A DNA stretch of 64,000 nucleotides, taken from assembly GCA_916048095.2 (NCBI GenBank), contig OU696583.1, positions 2,889,001 to 2,953,000 of the forward strand. The letters are read 5' to 3'. This document shows, one piece after another, positions 56,844 through 63,109 of this stretch (positions are counted from its first letter, which is position 1; every line of letters begins with the position of its first letter). The notes under the pieces were generated by a model that saw only the letters and a program-made list of their open reading frames with translations, searched no databases and was not told the DNA's origin. The position numbers and the translations under genes were made by a program. Source of the stretch: Sacculina carcini. Its lineage: Eukaryota; Arthropoda; Thecostraca; Sacculinidae.

Positions 56844-58562
56844 TGTGTCGTTAAATAAAGGTTAAATGTCTAAGCGACAGCTGCTACACGGGAAGAAGCC
56901 GAAGCTTATAAACACACAGGTGTGCCCCGTGCAGCTCGCTGCCACCGCAGAACCGACCCTCTCCACGCTATGACGCCACAAGGACGGAAGACGTATTAGA
57001 GAGGACCACCTCCCCAGAATGCATGACACAACACATGACTGGCATCTGGTACCATCAAATCCTATTGGTTGGATTTTTACAAAAAAAAAAAAAATTTACT
57101 GCTGGGTGGACAGGGGCTGTTGGATTATAGAATTCGCCCAATGAAATTCTGCTCCGCCGGATTCGAACCACGGTCCTCCCGCTTGTGAGGCGGGTGTGCT
57201 GCCACTACACCACGGAGTCCACGGAGTGTGTGTGACGGCAGTGTGACCTGGTCTCAATCGGCCTACAACATCGGCGATGCTGCCGCTCTTCACTCGCTCA
57301 ATCACGGCCGCCAGACGATCGTCCTCAACTCGCTTGCCGCCCACCACTTTCAGACCGAGAATCGACGCACTGGATGTGGTCTGACCGCTGACCGGGTCCT
57401 TGCGCGTCTTGGTCAAAATCATGTGGCCGATCACCAGGCTGCCGTCGCTCGATGCCTGCCATGACACCGGATGCTGGCGCCGACACACACACACACACAC
57501 ACGTACACGGACACACGTATGCAGACAAACACACACACGCCGACACATATACATTAACAAAACATTACTAAATGTTTTGTTAATGTATATATATTTATAA
57601 CGTGTCTGTCCAAGAGTTATCACTCGACAGACTATGCCAAATTGTTTGATATTTTGTCACTGTACTTATATGTTGTTCATGGCAATAAACTTTGAAATTG
57701 AACTTGAACATACACACATAAGCACGCGGATACACACAAGCACGCGGACACACACGTATGCAGACACACACACACAAGCAAATACACACGCAGACACACA
57801 TACATACACGCAGACACACATACATACACGCACACGGATACACGCACACACACATACACGATGGAAATAATGAGCACAGAGGAGGTGGGTCTATTGAGCC
57901 AGAAGGGAAGTGGAACGGGTAATGAATGACCGTTGAAAAAACCACTGTGTTTAAAAGACACTGAAAAATTCAGTTTCAGTGTTAGATTAGTAGATCGTTA
58001 AAATAATCTGCCTGAGGAAAATGTGATTGTCAAACAATATGAGAAATTTAAAAAATAGACTGGATAGGATGAGAATACGAGGCAGGACAGTCTGAGCTCG
58101 GCTCATTTTCTGCAAGAATACAACGAAGTGGATACACGCTGCTTGTGATTGCAAATTAAAAACGACAGAGTTATGCAACATTTTTAATCATATATGATAT
58201 ATCTTTTATTTTTACAGAAAAATTATTAATTAAATTCAACACAGAAAAAGCACAAGAATATATTCGAGAAAACCCGAATTCGGAAACTGTTGAGAACATG
58301 TCCTCTTACCCAGAGTCGTAGCACAAACCGGGGGCGGTACGGGGGGGCGTATTTATAATGGGGGCCCCAAGTGTTGCCTTCGGGGGGGCCCAAAATTCCT
58401 CGCAACGGCTCTGTTCTTACCGTCAATCACGTTCAAATACAGCCCACGATGCAATTCTTATATAAACACTGCAACAATATTGAATGCTGAAAGCATGCAG
58501 CACAACACATACATGCACACAGATACACAAGCAGATAAGAATATACATGCACTCATAGAAGA

Positions 58563-58649
<87 letters not shown>

Positions 58650-59980
58650 ATGTGTCTATAAATGTGTGTGTTTGTGTGTATGTGTGTGTTCTGGAGTCGC
58701 CCTATCGTGTCTCCTTGGAGTGTTAGTACCAGCTGAGATGGTTGTGTTTTGGTATTTTCCTCTGAAAATCACCGCCAACACCTCGTCACATACATACACA
58801 CACACATACATAGCCAGCTGCTAGCGCAAGAAGGACACATACAGTCATGCATTCCGATAAGACCACACGACACATATATGATTCACACACATCTAACGAC
58901 ACGCACATACACAGACACATTGCGCCCGGAATCGGCATCGAAACATGCAATACTACAGGCCACGATAAGGCTTCAAGCGCATCCCGAGAGACTGGCGTGT
59001 GTATGTGTGTGTGTGTGGACAACTGGGCAGGCATGATTTGACGGCTGATGTGATGCGATACCATCTAGCAAATGATGACACCAGCTTCCAGCAGAACTTG
59101 CGGCGAAATCGTCTCTTCGTGACCGTGTTTGTGCACTGTCTGTCAACTGATGTATACCAGTAACCTCCTACTGTACTTTGGACACGTACCATTGACTAAT
59201 TATTCGGGCTACTTCATAACTTCTTCCATCTACTCACTATCCAGCTGACAAGTCATCGTGATATGCATCATCAACGAAATACACTCAGTAAATGCTAGAC
59301 GAAGCTTCCCGTGAAAGGTCGGAGCCTGATAATGGCTGGCACCCGCACATGGGCTTTTTCAGAGTATTGAAGCGTTCGCCACTAGGGTCAGTCTAGAATC
59401 TAGAGAGCTAGCTATAGTAACTAGTGTCCGAGTGATCTAGACACCGACTGTATTTCACTGTGCATGCGTGTAATTGTTGCCAACTGCATCACTGTCAACC
59501 TGGCATCCCTCGCCAACCTTTCCCTATAGTTAAAGCTGGATACACACTCGAGAATGATTCACCACTCGTGTGTTAACAATAAAAAAACACGCACTCTCAC
59601 AAACAGAGTTGCGTAGCGTAAGCGTGCGGGAGGGATGGTGCGCCCTGGGCGGCATGTTTTGAGGGGTGGCACAAGGGCTGCTGAACACGTTGAATTATCG
59701 TCATATCCGAGTCGCATTTCTTAATGTGATATTTCATATTTGCTGTTTTAATCTCAAATAACTGAATAAAGGCAAGCTCGATTGAAACTAATGATCTTAA
59801 CTGATTAGATGGCTGGAATCATACATTATTATAAGGGATTCGTCCATTCAACAACATCGACATATGGACTTGCTAATTCCCTATTACAGTCGTGTAGAAG
59901 CGCGTACAGTCTCTTGCGGCTAAGTGACTCGCAAGCATACATGATGCAGGGTGTGACAGATGGCCTAGCCACGCCACTGC

Positions 59981-60016
<36 letters not shown>

Positions 60017-60382
60017 GGCAGTGTTCCTAACTGAATCGCACGATCAACAGCACACCTGGCGCGACCCCCGCGCGCGCGTCTACCTTGTCAGCGTCGCTGC
60101 CGTACGATTCCTGGCTGGAGTTGAGACTACAGTCGACGTCGACCCCCGAGTCACGCGTGGCGCGCCACTCCTGCCGCTCGAGCTGCGCGTCGTCCGCCGT
60201 GCGACCGAACCGCACCACCTTCCTGCCGCCGCCGGCGACGGCCGACGGACGCTCCCAGATAGCGCCGGCCGCAGCCGACTCGGCCGCGTCCAGCGAGCCG
60301 GGCGCCGACGTCGACGTCCAGTACCGGCAGTCGACGGCGTCACAGGCAGGAGCGACGGCGGCAGAGCCCCAACACCACACCC
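34685..60382 (-). CDS. RIMS: RIM (regulating synaptic membrane exocytosis), 16 exons, 5' end missing
   Basis: Presynaptic active-zone scaffold that links Rab3/vesicles, Munc13, Ca channels and RIM-BP. Exons in transcript order: 60084-60382, 57248-57473, 56097-56321, 54421-54563, 48335-48465, 47599-47851, 44639-44998, 43412-43639, 42856-43055, 39790-40595, 38906-38998, 37497-37689, 37101-37162, 36547-36690, 35463-35602, 34685-34882. Every junction keeps frame, and exons 2-16 sum to 3402 bases (1133 residues plus stop). Domains: the RFG...DSGVD pre-PDZ segment, PDZ, C2A, a long Ser/Pro-rich linker with the RIM-BP motif RQLPRLP, and C-terminal C2B ending in GWYKLFP. The N-terminal Rab-binding zinc-finger exons are not in view and probably lie beyond the right edge. 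The first listed exon's start and the acceptor at 44998 are the least certain points. Introns are loaded with CA/TG repeats, SINEs and MITEs. Confidence 0.92.
34917..35109. mobile_element. hAT-type MITE (CAGTGGCGG family)
   Basis: CAGTGGCGGCACC...CGCCGCCACTG, with interior GGGGCTGAACCCCC. In the last RIM intron, 34 bases from the final acceptor. Confidence 0.7.
35463..35602 (-). CDS. RIMS: RIM exon: middle of C2B
   Basis: Encodes PYVKVYLVDGKKCLSKAKTV, IARRTLDPLYQQTLLFADKY and VLQ. The acceptor CTGTTCTGTTGCAG is a normal pyrimidine-rich site. Confidence 0.94.
36547..36690 (-). CDS. RIMS: RIM exon: start of C2B
   Basis: Encodes QLVGRQMLASPALGDIQLSM, then LEVEVIRARGLQAKTGS, the first strands of C2B. 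Phases 1 in and 1 out agree with the vertebrate gene structure LPA|PYVKVYL. Confidence 0.94.
37101..37162 (-). CDS. RIMS: RIM microexon before C2B
   Basis: 62-base exon with a classical acceptor (TTGTTTTTCTAG) encoding VPTGRVPEEHITDFIEGLGP; DFIEGLGPGQLVGRQ across the junction matches vertebrate DFIDGLGPGQLVGRQ. Too short to stand out as an open frame. Confidence 0.9.
37497..37689 (-). CDS. RIMS: RIM exon: SFTVHRSEEV segment
   Basis: Encodes RKKRLKFGTRGKNSFTVHRS, EEVMPLGAP, and a Ser/Asp-rich end (SDRSDISSIASA). The acceptor lies in a TG/CG run. The donor CCCG|GTACTA is weak, but the phase fits the next exon. Confidence 0.85.
38622..38859. mobile_element. hAT-type MITE (CAGTGGCGG family)
   Basis: CAGTGGCGGCGCC...GCGCCGCCACTG termini; AGGGGCTGAAAC interior. 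In a RIM intron. Confidence 0.72.
38906..38998 (-). CDS. RIMS: RIM exon: SKKSSSTSQLS motif
   Basis: Short exon encoding GERRRDLAPPSMISKKSSST then SQLSSAG; the KKSSSTSQLS motif is conserved in RIM linkers just before the basic RKxxLxFG segment. A hAT MITE at 38622-38859 lies 47 bases beyond the donor. Confidence 0.85.
39790..40595 (-). CDS. RIMS: RIM exon: long low-complexity linker
   Basis: 806-base exon, Gln/Ser/Thr/Pro-rich, with PLKHYSSVPDIG, an acidic patch (DDAFRDDDLFDLSDFIGDE) and GRSVSADVPEKS at the end. The acceptor (CTTTCCTGTGCTCATCGCCAG) is conventional and the donor is CCG|GTGAGT. Phases 2 in and 1 out match the neighbours. Confidence 0.82.
41031..41340. mobile_element. hAT-type MITE (CAGTGGCGG family) with perfect target duplication
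   Basis: CACTGGCGGGTCC...GGATCCGCCACTG, flanked on both sides by CCACCAGC (41023-41030 and 41341-41348). An 8-bp duplication is the hAT signature and assigns the family. Confidence 0.82.
42282..42363. repeat. (GT)n microsatellite
   Basis: GT repeat interrupted by TATG units; CA in RIM sense direction. Confidence 0.9.
42856..43055 (-). CDS. RIMS: RIM exon: linker 2
   Basis: Encodes AHDREVRAHQLLQGRHG and VDSGSDLESVTSSFSVQSEH. The acceptor CCAAAGCAG is preceded by a short TG tract, with a much longer pure (TG)n tract about 50 bases further upstream in sense direction (43108-43178). Confidence 0.8.
43107..43178. repeat. (CA)n microsatellite, about 72 bases
   Basis: Long pure CA run in the intron between two RIM linker exons, (TG)n in sense direction, ending about 50 bases before the acceptor at 43056. 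Confidence 0.95.
43281..43346. repeat. (CA)n microsatellite
   Basis: CA repeat in the same short RIM intron as 43107-43178. Confidence 0.9.
43412..43639 (-). CDS. RIMS: RIM exon: RIM-BP binding motif
   Basis: Encodes MYGEMGQYVDSQRVRSQSV and, near its end, TKKRQLPRLPVKTAMT. RQLPRLP fits the Arg-x-Leu-Pro-x-Leu-Pro motif by which RIM binds the SH3 domains of RIM-BP. The acceptor follows a TG-rich tract. Confidence 0.85.
43646..43892. repeat. Compound CA/CATA repeat
   Basis: About 250 bases of ACACAC with ATAC interruptions, directly upstream (sense) of the RIM exon at 43639. Confidence 0.9.
44639..44998 (-). CDS. RIMS: RIM exon: linker 1
   Basis: 120 codons of GC-rich, Ser/Ala/Arg-rich linker, including DMERSSTVASTDHLSP, DPVSDLSDLEP and GYSVDRAVLHSR. 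The donor AGG|GTGAGA is good. The acceptor GGCAG at 44998 keeps phase 0, but its pyrimidine tract is poor; an alternative lies near 45022. Confidence 0.75.
45443..45766 (-). mobile_element. tRNA-Val-derived SINE, copy 3
   Basis: Best preserved tRNA part: on the minus strand CTCCGTGGTGTGGTGGTAGC, the GCCTCACAAGC anticodon region and GTGGTTCGAAACCCGGCGGA with an intact box B. In a RIM intron, same direction as the gene. Confidence 0.88.
46120..46375. repeat. Dispersed repeat, unfilled copy of the fold-back target
   Basis: Reverse complement of 12815-13015 followed directly by 12243-12277, joined at about 46340 (GTTGTATGCAC|AAATACAGTCGG). Shared stretches include ACGTGTAACTGCGTCTCG and CACCTGGCGGTACCTGC. 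Confidence 0.7.
46680..46829. mobile_element. hAT-type MITE (CAGTGGCGG family), short copy
   Basis: CAATGGCGACGC...GGCGGCGCCACTG, 150 bases, internally deleted. Confidence 0.6.
47599..47851 (-). CDS. RIMS: RIM exon: second half of C2A
   Basis: Encodes EKSKRRTKTLSNTLEPRWNQ, then FTVWDHDRLGTNDFLGEIVV and EWFPL. Loop 3 carries three Asp (WDHD and ND) where vertebrate RIM C2A has none. A pure (TG)n tract of about 30 bases ends 12 bases before the acceptor CGGTCGGCAG. Confidence 0.94.
47865..47897. repeat. (CA)n at the C2A acceptor
   Basis: Pure CA, read as (TG)n in sense direction, ending 12 bases from the RIM acceptor at 47852-47853. Confidence 0.9.
48335..48465 (-). CDS. RIMS: RIM exon: first half of C2A
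   Basis: Encodes AKIWYDSRALRLLVTLLSAV, then YAKVFLLPDR, corresponding to VKLWYDKVGHQLIVTILGA...YFLPDRS. Too short to show clearly as an open frame; found from context and splice phases (phase 0 in, phase 2 out). Loop 1 lacks the canonical Ca-binding Asp residues. Confidence 0.9.
49001..49249. mobile_element. hAT-type MITE (CAGTGGCGG family)
   Basis: CACTGGCGGATCC...GGGTCCGCCACTG. Flanks AAATTAGT and GAACTAGT agree at six of eight positions, fitting an aged 8-bp duplication. Confidence 0.72.
49840..50045 (+). mobile_element. LINE 3' coding end, family Y
   Basis: Open frame TRFTSKQHSQCMAPIRCRTK, QFQRCFLPATVSTWNTLKEE and NFKKFKAKVNEMLLK with a stop: the classic C-terminus (FLPATV..WN.L...FK) of CR1/Jockey-type LINEs. 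5' truncated. Confidence 0.7.
50060..50560 (+). repeat. TTTATT-rich low-complexity block with 33-base tandem units
   Basis: Imperfect TTTATTGTT repeats; 50205-50345 holds four units of GTTTATTGAATCATATTTAT with TTGTTGTTGCT between them. Directly follows the LINE Y stop. Confidence 0.75.
50565..50700 (+). mobile_element. LINE Y 3' untranslated end with (AAT)n tail
   Basis: GGGCGCTTCCGGTACATGG, GGTAATAGTGCTTGCACTCT and TGCTACTGGATTTGCCTG, ended by AATAATAAT. The same block recurs at 54025-54150. Confidence 0.7.
50867..50954. repeat. (CA)n followed by (GA)n
   Basis: About 55 bases of CA, then 35 bases of GA. Confidence 0.9.
51640..51930 (+). mobile_element. Probable LINE C-terminal remnant
   Basis: Frame with one stop reads LFSVSRSKREHAKKLIKYRT, then IGIPL and FIADWNKACEA, resembling the post-RT GH.KL..R....R..F....WN pattern of LINEs. 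Confidence 0.4.
52149..52380. mobile_element. hAT-type MITE (CAGTGGCGG family), reverse orientation
   Basis: CAGTGGCGGATCC...AGATCCGCCAGTG; the interior CAGCCCCCTGAGCC is the reverse complement of that in the copy at 49001. Confidence 0.7.
53545..53943 (+). mobile_element. Pogo-like MITE with CCGGATTATT motifs, copy 2
   Basis: About 400 bases with terminal inverted repeats ATACCGTAAATGCTCT... and ...AGAGCATTTACGGTAT. Several GCCGGATTATTAGAGCCT units lie inside each end. TA at both edges fits Tc1/mariner-type insertion. The interior shares the TTTGCGCAA...TGCAACACAAAAAA region with copy 1. Confidence 0.65.
54020..54150 (+). mobile_element. LINE Y 3' end, second copy
   Basis: GGGGCGCTTCCGGTATATTC, GGTAATGGTGCTTGCACTCT and TGCTACTGGATTTGTCTG, then TAATTAATTATAATAA; homologous to 50565-50700. 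Confidence 0.7.
54421..54563 (-). CDS. RIMS: RIM exon: PDZ-C2A linker
   Basis: Encodes VYEHELRARL and RRPSVTVTSPGSSEG, the latter matching the conserved RPSISVTSP motif of the vertebrate linker, and ends GGRVQ, which joins in phase 0 to AKIWYDS. Confidence 0.85.
55097..55432 (-). mobile_element. tRNA-Val-derived SINE, copy 4
   Basis: Tail GGTTAAAGGTTAAAGGCC at its left edge gives two heptamer units; the tRNA part at 55370-55432 is recognisable with CTTCACAAGC. In a RIM intron, same direction as the gene. Confidence 0.86.
55663..55997. mobile_element. hAT-like MITE, second family, copy 1
   Basis: 335 bases between CAGTGGTTCTTAGC and GTTGAGAACCACTG. Flanks CACTAGCA and CACTCGCA differ at one of eight positions, a hAT-type duplication. 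The interior is about 90% like 61458-61777 (e.g. GTGACGTCAAGCTCTGCTTG). Confidence 0.72.
56052..56092. repeat. (GA)n at the RIM PDZ donor
   Basis: Pure GA run (CT on the sense strand) that begins four bases after the donor GT at 56095-56096. Confidence 0.9.
56097..56321 (-). CDS. RIMS: RIM exon: second half of PDZ
   Basis: Encodes GDEVIEWNGCRLQGKTFEEV, then VELLVHRR, followed by a Gln/Pro/Ala linker. The acceptor GTAACAG follows a (TG)n tract. The donor CAG|GTAGCT opens directly into a (CT)n tract on the sense strand. Confidence 0.94.
56778..56846. repeat. (GT)n microsatellite
   Basis: About 66 bases of GT adjoining the tail of SINE copy 5. Confidence 0.93.
56858..57220 (-). mobile_element. 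tRNA-Val-derived SINE, copy 5, with an A-rich insertion
   Basis: Full copy broken at about 57053-57098 by an insert ending in a run of 14 A and a duplicated GGTACCAT-side sequence. The tRNA end stops 28 bases from the donor of the RIM PDZ exon at 57248. Confidence 0.86.
57248..57473 (-). CDS. RIMS: RIM exon: first half of PDZ
   Basis: Starts HPVSWQASSDGSLVIG and contains LGLKVVGGKR and VKSGSIADVVGRLRPG, the beta-strand and carboxylate-loop part of the RIM PDZ. The acceptor follows a (TG)n tract and ends CGGCGCCAG. A tRNA-Val SINE ends 28 bases beyond the donor. Confidence 0.93.
57482..57503. repeat. (CA)n at the RIM PDZ acceptor
   Basis: CA run (TG in sense) ending about 8 bases from the acceptor at 57474-57475. 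Confidence 0.88.
57710..57862. repeat. Compound CA repeat with 30-base units
   Basis: ACACGCGGA...CAAGCACGCGGACAC and ACACGCAGACACACATACAT units repeat imperfectly. Confidence 0.8.
57960..58140 (+). mobile_element. LINE 3' end fragment, family X copy 3
   Basis: Translates, with a stop and a shift, to pieces including NNLPEENVIV and FKNRLDRMRIRGRTV, followed by GCTCGGCTCATTTTCTGC. It is the same 3' end as the copies at 3.2 and 11.2 kb and lies in a RIM intron. Confidence 0.55.
58566..58641. repeat. (AT)n microsatellite
   Basis: About 75 bases of AT, followed by a short TG run. Confidence 0.95.
58660..60080. other. RIM intron, no exon seen
   Basis: Short CA/TG repeats at 58793, 59000 and 59983-60013; a LINE-like or MITE origin for the rest is possible, but not shown. 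Confidence 0.4.
60084..60382 (-). CDS. RIMS: RIM exon: segment before the PDZ domain
   Basis: Encodes RKVVRFG, then EW and RDSGVDVDCS, ending SDADK, which fits the vertebrate RIM stretch just before HPVTWQP. The donor AAG|GTAGAC at 60084 is clear. The acceptor is uncertain: a GGGGACAG gives 60382, another candidate gives 60433. Confidence 0.78.
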
Positions 60383-60631
60383 CTGTCCCCACCACCACAC
60401 CGACGTCAGCCATGCAAGTAAGCAAGTGCCAAGCTGTTACATTCAGCCCTCTCTCTCTCACACACACACGCTCACACAACATTGACCCCGGCGATCAAGA
60501 CCAAGCGAGCGACAAATAGCGAACAGTGCTCGGTGAGGCATGCTTGCTTGCACGTGAGAACCGCACACAAAACGCAAGCGATAAAAATGCACGCTAGCAC
60601 GCGTACGTGAATAAGCGCTCAGCTTTCTTAC

Positions 60632-60708
60632 CGCTAGAAATTTCTTTATTTTGGCATCTATCATTTCTGCTCTTTTCCATTTTGGCAGTTGTTCGCGTTC
60701 ATCAAACC
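60632..60708 (-). CDS. Orphan exon candidate upstream of RIM exons
   Basis: 77-base stretch with a strong acceptor (CGTTTTTTCAG) and donor (GCG|GTAAGA), open in one frame: GFDEREQLPKWKRAEMIDAK then IKKFLA. Its codons are AT-rich, unlike the RIM exons. It does not join in phase to either acceptor I considered for the next RIM exon, so it could be another RIM exon with an unseen neighbour or part of a different gene. Confidence 0.4.
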
Positions 60709-61457
60709 CTGAAAAAACGATTAGCAAATATATATGCAAAAAAGTGTGAAACATAAAACGTGACTTCATTTTATATGCAAACATGTGACGGAAAATTTCC
60801 ATCTCCCTGTTCATCCAATCAAAACATTAACTAGATCAGTTTCCGCATAAACACAGACAAACACACTTATACATAAAATTACATTTACATTTGAATAAAT
60901 GTGATTACGTGTATAGCAGCAATTATTTTTATGATGCAATTCAAAACATATCTTGTAATGACTGTTTGTGGTATTTGTGAAGGTCTCACTGCTTTTAAAA
61001 CCAGTGCAAATTGTTTCATCTCACCAAAAAACAAGCCACAGCATTTCGCATAGACCACCACACCTACTCCGCAAACAGCGGAATAAAGAAATCCAGAAAC
61101 TTGACAGTAGTTTGTGCGTGAAACTAAACAGCCTCATTGAGATCGTTAGTCGCAATATGTAGTTATAATCCTTGAAATATTTACCAATAAACATAAACTA
61201 CTTGTTGTTGCGATAGGAATGAACAATTATTAACTAAGACGCAAAATTATCATTAGATTTTAGATTATTCTAGTCATTGACGCAATCACCAATTGGCAAA
61301 ATACTCAATGTTTGCAAGAACTCAATAATACCCAATACTAAGTGTTTACTCAATAACACTCAATATTTGTAGTTCGCCAGAAAACCAATTGGAACATTCT
61401 ACCTGTCCGCTTGACAAGACTGTATTTGGTGAGCATAAATTAAACACTTGATGACGA

Positions 61458-61777
61458 CAGGGAAGGGTTCGATAGAACCCCAGGAATTCGGTGAGTCAGT
61501 TTCAGGGGTTCGGCGGTTTGGTTCACCCACTCGTATGATTCGTGACGTCAAGCTCTGCTTGGTCATCATTGGCTGCAGCTAATAACGCCACATCGCTTGG
61601 TCTTGATATCTGTGCTGCAAGCAACTCGGTCCACTCAGTAGTAGCCTACTTGTGTGACTGTCTTGATCGTACGTGATTTGTGATTTTTCTAATAGTACTT
61701 CAAACACAAAAGGGTTCGAACAATGCGTGTATGGAACGTATGGGGTTCAGTAGGTGCAATAAGTTTGAGAGCCACTG
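61458..61777. mobile_element. hAT-like MITE, second family, copy 2
   Basis: Same body as 55663-55997; the left terminus is truncated (CAGGGAAGGGTTCG) and the right end reads TTTGAGAGCCACTG. Confidence 0.65.
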
Positions 61778-62241
61778 ACCTCACCTGACAGTCAGCAATC
61801 AATGATGCCACGATTCAACACAAGTTAGAAGACTAGCTCTGCCACACTCGGCTAAACACCACTCGACGCTTGCAACCCACAAGCCCGCTCCCGATTAACA
61901 AATCATCATTCATCTCAATTCGACGCGCTTAACCAACAAGAGTGATGTCACAGTCAGGATTTCCAGCACATGTATGATAATTTGCAAACACATGACACGC
62001 ACAGACAAACACACATACACATACACAGCTACGCAGACAGTTTCACCTCACGTAACAGGCAATCACGTAGATATATAACAAGCCACACTAGACGTGGGCG
62101 GAGATCATTCGCTCATCTCTTGAAGGCACACTGACACGTGCACACGCGCGAGCACACAGTCGGACACTGCACAGTTCTGAGCGCTGGGGACGCGCACGTG
62201 GCCATCCTAGCCAAAGCTCGGCGGTCAGTAGTAAAGCCACA

Positions 62242-62242
<1 letters not shown>

Positions 62243-62303
<61 letters not shown>
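62243..62303. repeat. (CA)n microsatellite
   Basis: About 60 bases of pure CA. Confidence 0.95.
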
Positions 62304-62308
<5 letters not shown>

Positions 62309-62389
62309 ACACACACATACATATATTCATTGTGATATACGTACACACGCTGAAAGTCGTAAAGTCAACTGCGCAGGCGTACAAAAATC

Positions 62390-62720
62390 AACATTCACAC
62401 ACGCATACACACATACAAACACATGCACGGTGAGAAATGCACACACACACGCACACACACACACACTCACTCACACACACACGCATATTTACACGTACAA
62501 ATATACTTACAGGCGTATAAACATCCAAAACACACACATATACACACACACACATACAGACAGACAGACAGACACACAGTGGCGCGTAGCCAGAAGCCTG
62601 ACAGTATGTGGCGATCGATAGCCACGCTGGCTGGCCATTTCGCATCCATCCCGCAATTACTCACACTCACTCACTCACTCACACACACACACAGACAGAC
62701 ACTTGCGCACAGTGGGTGAC
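62390..62720. repeat. CA-rich compound repeats
   Basis: Several short CA, CAGA and CACT tracts around a GC-neutral 62580-62650 core; no exon recognised. Confidence 0.6.
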
Positions 62721-62789
62721 AAAGGGGAGTCGCGACAATGTGAATGCATTTCATTTGATTAATTTAAACACATTTATATCGCGAAATCT

Positions 62790-63105
62790 CTACACCAGTG
62801 GTTGTTTTTAATCTTATTCATTGTTGGCAGCCCATTCAAATCAGCAGTCAGTTCTCGCACCCCCTAGATCCTTGATAGCTATATACGAAAATATAAAAAT
62901 ACAAACGACGTAATAACAAAGTTTTTTATATTAAATATTTCTTCATACAACTCCTGTAAGAGGATTAAGCAAAACCATGTGTTCAGGAAAAATATAATGC
63001 TGTGCTAAACAAATGATTTATTATATAAAAAAATTACAGGAGTCCTCACACCTCCTAGGAACCAGGCACGCACCTCTGATTAAGAACCCTGATGTAGAGA
63101 GTGTC
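62790..63105. mobile_element. hAT-like MITE, copy 2 of pair
   Basis: Ends CTCTACACCAGTGG and TTAAGAACCCTGATGTAGAG are imperfect inverted repeats. The interior matches 2014-2365 with substitutions and small gaps, including AATCAGCAGTCA and the GGAGTCCTCACACC region. Confidence 0.55.
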
Positions 63106-63109
63106 GAAC

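Noticed and set aside
62108..62240. GC-rich segment next to a CA repeat as another exon (ATGGCCACG...)
   Set aside because: No conserved motif, and splice signals are not convincing.
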